The notes: generated from the sequence alone by a model not told the origin. 22,280 nt of DNA from HyVt-560 sp964577195 (GCA_964577195.1 CAZNYF010000026.1:1-22280); one strand, 5' to 3'. Shown: positions 14,513 to 21,774, counted from the stretch's first letter. Program-made: numbers and translations.

Positions 14513-15073
14513 ATGTTTTCAAGAAAACATCCTACAAAAGACATTAAGCCAAAGAAATCGTTCTTCGGCTCACCCGAATCCGAGCCAGCCCAGCCTCGCT
14601 ACATGGTTGAAGACGGTAATGTCATCACCATTGAATACATTGTTCTTGATGACAAGGGCGCTATTCTCGACACGACTGATGGAAAAGGCGTCCTGAGCTA
14701 CATTCAGGGTTCCAAACAACTTCCGCTGGCATTCCAGGAAAAACTGCTCGGACGCCAAACTGGCGACAAGGTAAAACACGCCTTTTCCGCAAGAGAAGTA
14801 TACGGTGCGAGAGATGCCAGCAACACGATGGAACTGGAACGAAGCTTACTCGAAAGCGATCATAAAATTGTCGAAGGCATGCGTTTTCAGATTATGACCG
14901 ATGAGGGGCTTCGATGCGTCACAGTCGTTGAAGATGATGAGATGGATGACAATAACGTCATCACTGTTGATCTTAATCATCCGTTGGCAGGCATGTCGAT
15001 CCTTTTTCATGCAACGGTAGTGAGTGTACGCCCGGCAGCGCCGGAAGAACTGGAAAGCGGCAAAGTACTTTAG
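14513..15073 (+). CDS. SlyD-like FKBP-type peptidyl-prolyl isomerase
   Basis: A 186-aa protein. After a charged 30-residue N-terminal extension comes a SlyD/FkpB-type FKBP domain: VITIEYIVLDDKGAILDTT, then PLAFQEKLLGRQTGDKVKHAF, an insert-in-flap region (about 95-150), and VDLNHPLAGMSILFHATVV. The FKBP catalytic fold assists proline isomerisation, and the insert-in-flap domain gives chaperone activity in SlyD. The histidine-rich metal-binding tail of E. coli SlyD is missing: the protein ends PEELESGKVL. In this respect it resembles FkpB (SlpA). The N-terminal extension is unusual for either. It is 66 bases behind the HExxH gene on the same strand. Confidence 0.88.
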   Translation: MFSRKHPTKDIKPKKSFFGSPESEPAQPRYMVEDGNVITIEYIVLDDKGAILDTTDGKGVLSYIQGSKQLPLAFQEKLLGRQTGDKVKHAFSAREVYGARDASNTMELERSLLESDHKIVEGMRFQIMTDEGLRCVTVVEDDEMDDNNVITVDLNHPLAGMSILFHATVVSVRPAAPEELESGKVL

Positions 15074-15175
15074 GGACGTCTTAGTTTAATTGATGAATGG
15101 AAATCTTAAGTCCAAAAAATCCTTAGCTCGCTATTACGCGTGGGATTTTGCCTTAGATCTTGAACATCTTGGCAC

Positions 15176-15203
15176 TTGACCTTTCTCGCTCCATTAATAT
15201 AGA
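15176..15203 (+). promoter_or_regulatory. Orphan promoter pointing into the 3' end of the rsd-like gene
   Basis: TTGACC (15176-15181), a 16-base spacer and TATAGA (15198-15203) make one of the best sigma70-type promoters seen in the window. No plus-strand gene follows. A transcript would begin near 15210 and run antisense through the rsd-like gene. Confidence 0.4.
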
Positions 15204-15210
15204 GACGCCC

Positions 15211-15651
15211 TTAAGCGTATTGTTTCGTGGCGGGAGCGCTATTATGGATCAGTTGATCCTCAATTTCGAAGCGTTCTGCTAACGATTCACCGAGGATTTC
15301 CAAGTCTTCACAGAGCTCCTGCAAATTGTGCGTATTTTCTGCCGTTTGGTAGCGCTCGATAAAAACCAGATAGTGATCCGTCGTTTGTTGTAACTTCACT
15401 AGCAAATGTTGTGTTTGTCCACTGTTGGCAGCGTTTCCACTTTCGGTTGAAAGAATAGAATCAATCAGTTCAAACTGGCCAAGCGCCGAATAATCAGTGA
15501 GTAACTGGGCAAACTCCAACAAATATCTTTTCAAGAATTTAGCCTGCTCCATATCAATCGTCAGCATGCTGATATAACTCACCAACAGCTTTTCGCGTTC
15601 CACTGGAATCACTTTTATTGCTTGGCGCAGTTTCTGCTGAGAATCTGTCAT
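15211..15651 (-). CDS. Rsd/AlgQ-family anti-sigma70 regulator
   Basis: Small helical protein of the Rsd/AlgQ family. Rsd binds region 4 of sigma70 in stationary phase. AlgQ (Pseudomonas) also affects alginate and siderophore genes. Family pattern visible: VEREKLLVSYISMLTI, LLEFAQLLTDYSALGQFEL, and ILGESLAERFEIEDQLI, which aligns well with the C-terminal helices of Rsd. I chose the ATG at 15651 (146 aa) because AGGAAA sits five bases before it. The longer version from 15687 adds 12 residues (MLLWCEAMTGKA) without a comparable site. The gene is single, convergent with the SlyD-like gene. Confidence 0.82.
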   Translation of the reverse strand: MTDSQQKLRQAIKVIPVEREKLLVSYISMLTIDMEQAKFLKRYLLEFAQLLTDYSALGQFELIDSILSTESGNAANSGQTQHLLVKLQQTTDHYLVFIERYQTAENTHNLQELCEDLEILGESLAERFEIEDQLIHNSAPATKQYA

Positions 15652-15879
15652 TGCTTTTCCTGTCATTGCTTCACACCAAAGTAACATAATTTCACCATTG
15701 GACGTATTCCTGAACGTTGGATAAAAAATCGTTAGTCACCTGATAGGTAGTGGTAGTGACAACACAGACCTAATTGGGCGGGATTTTAGGTTTTCACAGG
15801 TATATACTCTTAACTTGAAAATCAAGCTGTGAAGACCCATATTAAACAGTAGACATCCAAACAACTTCAGAGGAATCCA

Positions 15880-16446
15880 ATGAGTTTATTAGAAACTATA
15901 CTCGCCGCTCAGGGCGGTAATCTTATTAAAAAGCTTGGCAGTGCCAATGGTATTGACCCACAGCAAGCGCTTGCGGTACTGGGCAAACTGGTACCCGGCC
16001 TTTCTCAGGGGCTAAACACCAACAGTCGCCAGAGCGGTGGACTGGATTCCTTATTTGGTGCGATGCAAAAAGGTAATCATCGCGGCTATCTCGAGGACAG
16101 CAAAAAGGCATTTTCAGCTCAGGGTATTCTGGATGGAAATGGAATTTTAGGCCACATTCTTGGTAACAAAAATGCCAGTCGTACACTCGCCAGCCAGGTC
16201 TCCGCACAAACTGGGGTTGGTAGCAGTATTATTAAAAAAATGTTGCCACAAATTGCGACTATGGTAATGGGTGCGATGGGTTCCCAAAGTCGCTCCAGTG
16301 GTCCGCTTGGCGCGCTCGCCGGCATGTTAGGTGGCGGTCAACAAAAGCAAGCGGGTGGTTTGTTGACTGCTTTTCTTGATCGTGACAACGATGGTTCTAT
16401 TGTTGACGATTTAATGGCAATGGCAGCTAAACAATTAATTAGATAA
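15880..16446 (+). CDS. DUF937 family protein
   Basis: A 188-aa protein of the DUF937 (PF06078) type, function unknown. The sequence is glycine- and alanine-rich with repeated helical segments: MSLLETILAAQGGNLIKKLG, NGILGHILGNKNASRTLASQ, TGVGSSIIKKMLPQIATMVM, GALAGMLGGG. Near the C-terminus DRDNDGSIVDD resembles a calcium-binding or dockerin-like loop, which is frequent in this family. An AGAGGA ribosome-binding site lies six bases before the ATG. The next gene, encoding Kbp, starts 60 bases downstream with its own strong ribosome-binding site. Co-transcription with Kbp is plausible, since both are small, abundant-looking, soluble proteins, but this is inferred from spacing only. Confidence 0.88.
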   Translation: MSLLETILAAQGGNLIKKLGSANGIDPQQALAVLGKLVPGLSQGLNTNSRQSGGLDSLFGAMQKGNHRGYLEDSKKAFSAQGILDGNGILGHILGNKNASRTLASQVSAQTGVGSSIIKKMLPQIATMVMGAMGSQSRSSGPLGALAGMLGGGQQKQAGGLLTAFLDRDNDGSIVDDLMAMAAKQLIR

Positions 16447-16506
16447 TGGAGCTTTAGCCACACTTCGCTAGCAGCATTCTTGATGCAATTTTAAGAGGAA
16501 AAGAAG

Positions 16507-16935
16507 ATGGGACTATTTGATTTTGCAAAAAACATAGGCAACAAAATTTTTGGCAAGGATGATGATCCAGCTGAAAAAATTCAGCAACATATCGAAAAAG
16601 ACAATCCTGGCATTGATAACCTGAAAATTGTCTACAACGATGGCAAAGCCGTCATTAGTGGCGATGCCGCTACCTCAGAAGCCATTGAAAAAGCCATTTT
16701 AATGGCAGGCAATGCCAGAGGTGTCGAAATGGTTGACGCATCTGCCGTAACCGGCGCAGCGCCTGCTGACAATGCCGAATATTATATTGTTCAAAAAGGC
16801 GATTCACTCTCAGCAATTGCCAAAAGACTCCTTGGTAACGCAATGGATTATCCGAAGATCTTTGAAGCAAATCGGGAAGTGATTAAAGATCCTGATTTGA
16901 TTTTTCCAGGTCAGAAAATTCGAATTCCACGATAA
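16507..16935 (+). CDS. kbp: Potassium-binding protein Kbp (BON-LysM)
   Basis: Orthologue of E. coli Kbp (YgaU), a cytoplasmic K+-binding protein. The N-terminus MGLFDFAKNIGNKIFGKDD is characteristic. A BON domain follows (about 22-82, with LKIVYNDGKAVISGDA and GNARGVEMVD). Then comes a LysM domain (about 92-141, YYIVQKGDSLSAIAKRLLG, KIFEANREVIKDPDLIFPGQ, IRIP). The length is 142 aa against 149 in E. coli. There is no signal peptide, so this LysM domain is not for secreted peptidoglycan binding. The ribosome-binding site AGAGGAAAAGAAG lies directly before the ATG. The next gene starts five bases after its stop. Confidence 0.95.
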   Translation: MGLFDFAKNIGNKIFGKDDDPAEKIQQHIEKDNPGIDNLKIVYNDGKAVISGDAATSEAIEKAILMAGNARGVEMVDASAVTGAAPADNAEYYIVQKGDSLSAIAKRLLGNAMDYPKIFEANREVIKDPDLIFPGQKIRIPR

Positions 16936-16940
16936 CGTCA

Positions 16941-17438
16941 ATGCCCAAGGAACTAGATTTTGCCGAGCTTCAGCAGGAAGCTCGGCTTTTCAGAGATCAA
17001 TTTCAGACAGTAATCTTATCTACATCTGCTAAGAATGGCGTATCCGTGGCCAGTTACGCTCCTTTTATTCTTGACGACTCTCAAACCCCATATATTTTTG
17101 TCAGCCAACTTGCTCAGCACACGCGAAACCTGTTGCGAAACCCGGCCCTCAGTCTGTTATTTATTGCTGACGAAAAAGCGGCTAAAAATCTATTTGCCAG
17201 ACAACGTCTAACGCTGCAATGCAGCGCCATCGAGTTACCCAAAGATTCCCAAGTCGGGATCGATATTCTCGCGCAATTTAATCAAACGTTTGGGAAGATG
17301 GCTGAGTTGCTACAATCTCTTGGTGGTTTTCATTTATTTCGGCTGGAGGTTTCTGCAGGCAATTATATTCGTGGTTTTGGAGAAGCCTATTCGATCGCTG
17401 ATGCCAACTTAAGCATTGCGCAACTAAACCGAGGTTAG
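16941..17438 (+). CDS. HugZ/HutZ-like heme-utilisation protein (PNPOx-like fold)
   Basis: A 165-aa protein with the split-barrel fold of the pyridoxamine-phosphate-oxidase superfamily. Visible pattern: FQTVILSTSAKNGVSVASYA, FVSQLAQHTRNLLRNPALS, FARQRLTLQCSAIEL, and a C-terminal FRLEVSAGNYIRGFGEAY, which is typical of HugZ/HutZ proteins. These bind and degrade heme to release iron. The histidine ligand used by HugZ near its C-terminus is not obvious here (the tail is SIADANLSIAQLNRG), so heme-degrading activity is uncertain and the protein could be a flavin- or heme-binding relative. It begins five bases behind kbp, so the two are probably co-transcribed. No heme-uptake genes are nearby. Confidence 0.75.
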   Translation: MPKELDFAELQQEARLFRDQFQTVILSTSAKNGVSVASYAPFILDDSQTPYIFVSQLAQHTRNLLRNPALSLLFIADEKAAKNLFARQRLTLQCSAIELPKDSQVGIDILAQFNQTFGKMAELLQSLGGFHLFRLEVSAGNYIRGFGEAYSIADANLSIAQLNRG

Positions 17439-17442
17439 AGCA

Positions 17443-17482
17443 TATACCTCGCACACGCCAGAAAGAGCAACCGATAGGTATA
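17443..17482 (+). promoter_or_regulatory. Inverted repeat in the pyrC leader
   Basis: TATACCT (17443-17449) and AGGTATA (17476-17482) are perfect 7-bp complements 26 bases apart, 35 bases before the pyrC start. They could be a leader stem or paired protein sites. The E. coli pyrC translational switch has a different, shorter layout. Confidence 0.3.
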
Positions 17483-17517
17483 CTTACAGGCATCGAAATT
17501 AGAAAACCTTAAAAGCC

Positions 17518-18555
17518 ATGACCCAGCTAACCATTACCCGTCCCGATGACTGGCACCTGCACTTGCGTGATGGCGAGGTGCTGACCTCAATTCTGCCAGA
17601 TACAGCGCGGCGATTTGCCCGTGCCATTATCATGCCCAACCTTGATCCGCCGGTCACTACCACAGCACAAGCACTGGCTTATCAACAGCGTATTCTCGAT
17701 GCCATTCCTGACGGATTGCAGTTCGAGCCATTGATGACCCTTTACCTTACAGATCAGACTTCTCCTGCCGAGATTTTTGCGGCCAAGTCCAGTAACGCGA
17801 TTCATGGAATAAAATGGTATCCAGCAGGCGCCACCACCAACTCCGCCTTGGGCGTAACTGATATCAGCCGTTGTGATGCAGTATTGGCAGCCATGGAAGA
17901 TTGTAATCTACCGCTTTTAGTGCATGGCGAGGTGACAGATCCTTCAGTAGATATATTTGACCGGGAAGCCGTATTTATTGAGCGTCATTTGATTGCAATA
18001 GTAAAACGCTATCCAAAGCTTCGTGTGATCCTCGAACACATCACAACCCGTCAGGCGGTAGCATTTGTCCAGAGTGCTCCTTCGCAAGTAGCGGCGACCA
18101 TTACTCCACATCACCTTTTACTCAACCGCAATGCATTGTTCGCTGGTGGGCTGCGTCCACACCATTACTGTTTACCCGTGCTCAAACGCGAGCAACACCG
18201 CAAAGCGCTCGTCGAGGCAGCGGTTAGCGGTAACCCGAAGTTTTTTCTCGGCACCGACAGCGCACCACATTCTCGCAATACCAAGGAGAGCGCCTGTGGC
18301 TGTGCAGGCATTTATAGCGCGCACGCTGCCATAGAGATCTACACGGAAATATTTGAGCAAGCCAATGCGCTTGAGCGCCTGGAGGCGTTTGCCAGTTTTT
18401 ACGGAGCAGACTTTTATCAACTGCCGCGTAACCAAGATAAAATTACCTTGGAACAACAGCCGTGGAACATTCCTGATGAAGTCATGTTTGGCGATCAGAG
18501 AGGCGTACCACTACGAGCCGGAGAGATGATTCGCTGGCGTATTAGCGAATCATGA
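17518..18555 (+). CDS. pyrC: Dihydroorotase
   Basis: Type II dihydroorotase, third step of pyrimidine synthesis (carbamoyl aspartate to dihydroorotate). All zinc-site residues are visible, each offset by three from E. coli PyrC: His13 and His15 in DDWHLHLRDG, Lys99 (to be carboxylated) in GIKWYPAGATTNS, His136 in LLVHGEVT, His174 in ILEHITT and Asp247 in GTDSAPHSRNTKES. Length 345 aa fits the family. The start ATG gives the standard N-terminus MTQLTITRPDDWHLHL. The gene is convergent with tusE, with only nine bases between the two stops. Confidence 0.97.
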   Translation: MTQLTITRPDDWHLHLRDGEVLTSILPDTARRFARAIIMPNLDPPVTTTAQALAYQQRILDAIPDGLQFEPLMTLYLTDQTSPAEIFAAKSSNAIHGIKWYPAGATTNSALGVTDISRCDAVLAAMEDCNLPLLVHGEVTDPSVDIFDREAVFIERHLIAIVKRYPKLRVILEHITTRQAVAFVQSAPSQVAATITPHHLLLNRNALFAGGLRPHHYCLPVLKREQHRKALVEAAVSGNPKFFLGTDSAPHSRNTKESACGCAGIYSAHAAIEIYTEIFEQANALERLEAFASFYGADFYQLPRNQDKITLEQQPWNIPDEVMFGDQRGVPLRAGEMIRWRISES

Positions 18556-18564
18556 GTGAAATTT

Positions 18565-18900
18565 TTAGCTACAGCCTTTTGGCCTCGGCAAGCCTGCAAT
18601 TTTATTGGCACATTTGATCAAACCGGTTGGAAATAGAGAATAAATATATTTTTGATCACTCTTTTCTTTTCCGTAGGCTTTTTTCATTAGCTTGGAAAAG
18701 GCACGAGGCTCACAAACTGTGCCGTTATCATCAAAGTATTCGCGAGCCATATTGATGATATTCCAGTGATCTTCTGTTAATTCTGCCACTTGCTCGTTTT
18801 TAGCAATTTCTGCCGCCAGAGCTTCATCCCATTCAGTAAGATCCAACAACCAGCCAGCTTCACTGAGTTCTATTGTTTTCCCGTTAACTACTGCTTCCAT
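18565..18900 (-). CDS. tusE: Sulfurtransferase TusE (DsrC family)
   Basis: Last carrier in the Tus relay, which passes persulfide sulfur to MnmA for 2-thiolation of tRNA wobble uridine. The family pattern is plain in 111 aa: GWLLDLTEWDEALAAEIAKN, LTEDHWNIINMAREYF, CEPRAFSKLMKKAYG, YIYSLFPTGLIKCANKIAGL and the C-terminal PRPKGCS with the penultimate carrier cysteine. The second cysteine that true DsrC proteins have 11 residues before it is Asn here (ANKIAGLPRPKGC), with a cysteine two residues further upstream. This argues for TusE rather than a dissimilatory DsrC. A GAGGT ribosome-binding site lies about nine bases before the ATG. Confidence 0.94.
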   Translation of the reverse strand: MEAVVNGKTIELSEAGWLLDLTEWDEALAAEIAKNEQVAELTEDHWNIINMAREYFDDNGTVCEPRAFSKLMKKAYGKEKSDQKYIYSLFPTGLIKCANKIAGLPRPKGCS

Positions 18901-18971
18901 CGCGCACTTACCTCGTTAATTTAATTGTAAAATATGATTATTAAGATTAGGAAATAGCCATATTGATCAAC

Positions 18972-18990
18972 ATTTTTCAGATTGAAAAAT
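18972..18990. repeat. AT-rich perfect hairpin between tusE and the coiled-coil gene
   Basis: ATTTTTCA (18972-18979), loop GAT, TGAAAAAT (18983-18990). It lies in the 175-base gap downstream of the coiled-coil gene and upstream of tusE on the minus strand. It could be a weak terminator or an operator. It has no GC core. Confidence 0.35.
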
Positions 18991-19075
18991 AGATCCAACT
19001 AGCATTGAATTAAGTCACGCCATGTAGCACTGAGCAATATCAATATTCACTGTTTTTGCTAAAAGTACAAACTCG

Positions 19076-19618
19076 TTACCAAGGCATAAAACTGTTCATC
19101 ATCGACATGGGTTTGGATACGTTATGATTTAACATGCCCATATCTGCACGCAATATATTCATGTTGCTACTCATATCAGTCATAGAGCGATTCATACCTG
19201 CCATTTGATCCGTGATGGTCGGCATAGTTGCCAAGTAATTCATCTTATCTGAAATGCTGATTAGATTCTCTGACATATCGGTGACGCGTAAGCTCATGGA
19301 TTCAACACTACCAGACAAAGAACCGAGGTGAGAGTTGAAGTCACTCATATGGAGACCCATCTGCGGATCCAGGCTCTGAGCGATGGTTTTCATATCGCTG
19401 GTCAAGCTATAAATTAGAAAAAACCCATAACCTGCCAGCAGGATAAATCCGAACAAGGCCGGATAAACGACCATCTCCCAACGTTTGGCGCTACGCTCAA
19501 AAACTTCGAGAAAGCGTTCCAGTGATTCTTCCCTTGATTGGAACTGAACTTTATCAGGAATATCATCCTCTGCTAAATTACTCAAGACTTCTTCACCCTT
19601 GGCATTTTTAGTAGCCAT
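19076..19618 (-). CDS. Methionine-rich coiled-coil membrane protein
   Basis: A 180-aa protein of unknown function. An acidic cytoplasmic N-terminus (1-48) leads to one membrane helix (about 49-72, MVVYPALFGFILLAGYGFFL). A long helix follows, with 17 Met after residue 86. From 132 onward Met recurs at 132, 139, 142, 146, 149, 153 and 160, that is, 7-3-4-3-4-7 spacing, placing methionine at the a and d positions of a coiled coil. It ends KPMSMMNSFMPW, which I recall from other unnamed proteobacterial proteins. Topology is most likely N-in with the coiled coil periplasmic. A CAGGAA ribosome-binding site precedes the ATG. It lies upstream of tusE on the same strand, 175 bases away. Confidence 0.75.
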   Translation of the reverse strand: MATKNAKGEEVLSNLAEDDIPDKVQFQSREESLERFLEVFERSAKRWEMVVYPALFGFILLAGYGFFLIYSLTSDMKTIAQSLDPQMGLHMSDFNSHLGSLSGSVESMSLRVTDMSENLISISDKMNYLATMPTITDQMAGMNRSMTDMSSNMNILRADMGMLNHNVSKPMSMMNSFMPW

Positions 19619-19791
19619 ATTTTTTTGATTCCTGAAAAGTAAATATCATCAATCGGGATACCAGCGTTTTTTATGCGTATCCAAAATACCCGATTAATAG
19701 TAATAACAAGCGAACAAACAATCCCGTGTTGCCATTTCAACCCTTCTGAAAGATTAACATAGAATCAATCAGAATAATTGTTAATCTACTG

Positions 19792-20742
19792 TCACATTTT
19801 ACCGTAAAGCACTGAAAACCCGACCTGAAGGCTAACGTCTGAAGATGCGTTTACCTGTATATCTTCAGACACAGAAATCTCCAGATTAAGGCCCGGTTTA
19901 AGCGCTAATGTTCCCCCCATGATCATGAGCACTGCACTACCTAGCAGGTCCACATTACTACGAGTAAAAATTGTGCTGTGCGCGTCCAGCTGAATAACCA
20001 AATTAAGTCTGGAGTTGACATTCCACTGGGCGGCCCCTGAGCCAAATCCAATCCAATCTTGATGCTCGCCTATGACAGTGCGGGAGCTTGGGGAAAGTAC
20101 TAATCCAAAATCTGCGGAGAAAGCCAGTATCGGTTCTGGCTTCCAGGCTGCGGCAACCCATCCCGCAATATTCATTTTGCCACGACCAGTTAATTCTTTT
20201 TGCTCACCCGTGGGCAACTGAAGGCGGGTGAATATAGTGAGACTACGTACCTCACTCTCGTGTAGTGCATAGCCTGCCAGCAATGAAACATCACCCACAC
20301 CAGAGACACTATTACGTTGATCTAACCGTATTTCATCACTGTTTTGGTAAAATATCTGAAACTGATCCTGAGGCCTCTTGCGCCTATCTCCTTGCGGTAA
20401 TTGCAAAGCATCATGATAGTTGTCTATGAAGCTATCCAGCTCTCCGCTGCCATGATGCACTAGGGGAACAGTCAATCCAGCAAGCCAGAGGTGATTGATT
20501 CTTTTCATCCAATACAGATCAATCTGAGTGGTCTCTGCATCAATGATCAGGCTTTCTGTCTGATCAGCACCTCCCTGGAAATTGAGCGTATTGCTCAGAT
20601 TGAGTCGGAAATCAAACCGAGATTGGCCTACCGCTGGCAACTCCGCATTGGGCAACATCGGGATCACACCTGTGCTAAACGGATTTTGATCATGTACCAA
20701 TAGTGGCGCTGAATGCGTCGTTGCAATCAGCGTCCAAAACAA
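19792..20742 (-). CDS. DUF3187-like exported (outer-membrane type) protein, start unclear
   Basis: A beta-rich 316-aa protein matching the DUF3187 pattern: DQNPFSTGVIPMLPNAELP, then a hydrophilic-strand region with IIDAETTQIDLYWMKR, PLVHHGSGELDSFIDNYHDA and LPQGDRRKRPQDQ, and alternating strands to the end (DVSLQVGFSVLYGKM). It is probably an outer-membrane barrel-like or periplasmic protein; function unknown. The only start in the frame is TTG at 20742, which leaves a very short signal (FWTLIATTHSA) without positive charge. Upstream in frame, FIKSQLLFWTLIATTHSA would be a proper signal peptide, but no ATG, GTG or TTG precedes it before the TGA at 20785-20787. The real start is therefore uncertain. 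Confidence 0.75.
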   Translation of the reverse strand: MFWTLIATTHSAPLLVHDQNPFSTGVIPMLPNAELPAVGQSRFDFRLNLSNTLNFQGGADQTESLIIDAETTQIDLYWMKRINHLWLAGLTVPLVHHGSGELDSFIDNYHDALQLPQGDRRKRPQDQFQIFYQNSDEIRLDQRNSVSGVGDVSLLAGYALHESEVRSLTIFTRLQLPTGEQKELTGRGKMNIAGWVAAAWKPEPILAFSADFGLVLSPSSRTVIGEHQDWIGFGSGAAQWNVNSRLNLVIQLDAHSTIFTRSNVDLLGSAVLMIMGGTLALKPGLNLEISVSEDIQVNASSDVSLQVGFSVLYGKM

Positions 20743-20784
20743 GAGCTGTGATTTGATGAATACAGGAATGAGGAGAACAACAGA

Positions 20785-20883
20785 TCAGTAAATTGAACAA
20801 TATACAGCAAATAACAGTACTACAATCAATCTGTTGGGGAACAGGAGAACATGACCCTCCAAAACCTGAAAACGCTTTTTCAT
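20785..20883 (-). CDS. Possible 32-residue hydrophobic peptide in frame with the DUF3187 gene
   Basis: ATG at 20883 reads 32 codons beginning MKKRFQVLEGHVLL and ending in a hydrophobic helix (LIVVLLFAVYCSIY), then TGA. AAGGA touches the ATG directly, which is too close for a normal ribosome-binding site. It is in the same frame as the DUF3187 gene, separated only by the TGA and 42 further bases up to the TTG. It may be a leader peptide, the mutated original start of that gene, or chance. Confidence 0.25.
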   Translation of the reverse strand: MKKRFQVLEGHVLLFPNRLIVVLLFAVYCSIY

Positions 20884-20959
20884 TCCTTGGCGGTCGAACA
20901 GTTGTAGCTAAATCCGTTTAATCACTTGAACATCCTGTTCGATACTATCCTGCCAGTTC

Positions 20960-20978
20960 GATCCAGGCCGCCTGGATC
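20960..20978. repeat. 19-base near-perfect palindrome
   Basis: GATCCAGGC (20960-20968) and GCCTGGATC (20970-20978) are perfect complements around a single C. It lies downstream of the CAP-lipoprotein gene and upstream of the DUF3187 gene on the minus strand. It may be a dimeric regulator site, or fold as a 7-bp hairpin with a five-base loop. No T run follows it. Confidence 0.5.
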
Positions 20979-21027
20979 TTAAAAGGCCATGATCACCTGC
21001 ACCTCAGCATCGCGGAGTGCAGTTCAC

Positions 21028-21636
21028 TCAAAATGCGGTAGCAAACACCTGCGTCCAATAAGAAGGGAAAACACGGCGGTTGGTGAATTCGGCCGCAGAG
21101 CCAAATTCCTGATAGTCAGGATTCATAATATTTTGACAGTGTCCCGGGCTATCCAGCAAAGCAGCCACAACTGCTGACTCATTCGGATATCCAGCAGCAA
21201 TATTTTCACCTACCGCTCGCCAGTCATAACCCGTCGCGGTGACTCGATGACTAACCTGTAAGCCATTTGAACCACTGTGGTTAAAGAAATCATTACTTGC
21301 CATATCTACGCTATGGATTTTAGCTGCTTCCATTAACTGGCAGCTCCAGTTCAAGGGTTGCGTCGCAGTAAAAGCGATTGCGCCACACTCTCTCGCCTCT
21401 GCTCTGGCCAGATTAACCAAATCCAGTATTGCTTGATCACTGTTGCTTAACTCGCAGTCGGGTGCGCTACTGCCAAAATCTCCGGCAACGGCGGTATTCT
21501 CGGGGGGTGGCTCACTATTTCCATTTCCATCATCCCCGGGGTTGCTGAGATCTACCAGCTGGTTCCCGAATCCAGCATCACAACCTTGCAGAGCGATTAA
21601 CGCCAGCCCAAGCAGAACAATACCTTTTAAATGCAT
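21028..21636 (-). CDS. CAP-domain lipoprotein (YkwD-like)
   Basis: A 202-aa lipoprotein. The signal peptide MHLKGIVLLGLALIALQGC has a lipobox with Cys19. The residue after it is Asp20, which in E. coli keeps lipoproteins in the inner membrane. A low-complexity linker (NPGDDGNGNSEPPPENTA) leads to a CAP/SCP domain (PF00188): ILDLVNLARAEAR, IHSVDMASNDFFNHSGSNG, GYDWRAVGENIAAGYPNES, DSPGHCQNIMNPDYQEFG. The HxS-D-M, GEN and PGH motifs of bacterial YkwD-type CAP proteins are present. Extracytoplasmic; the molecular function of bacterial members is mostly unknown. I chose the ATG at 21636 because AGGAT precedes it and it makes a standard signal peptide. The track start at 21678 adds 14 residues. 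Confidence 0.9.
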   Translation of the reverse strand: MHLKGIVLLGLALIALQGCDAGFGNQLVDLSNPGDDGNGNSEPPPENTAVAGDFGSSAPDCELSNSDQAILDLVNLARAEARECGAIAFTATQPLNWSCQLMEAAKIHSVDMASNDFFNHSGSNGLQVSHRVTATGYDWRAVGENIAAGYPNESAVVAALLDSPGHCQNIMNPDYQEFGSAAEFTNRRVFPSYWTQVFATAF

Positions 21637-21774
21637 ACAAAAAATCCTGAAGTTGGTCACAGTTTCCCTGTTCGTCACTATAGAAACAATTAAGTTTCAA
21701 TCACATCAGCGCTTACAGATAAACGGCTAATTTCTAGCGACAGAAGGAGGGAAATCAGGCAATTAATGGCATAC

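Noticed and set aside
20850..20860. GGAGG followed by ATG on the minus strand near 20852
   Set aside because: It looks like an excellent ribosome-binding site, but the frame stops after eight codons and does not connect to the DUF3187 gene.
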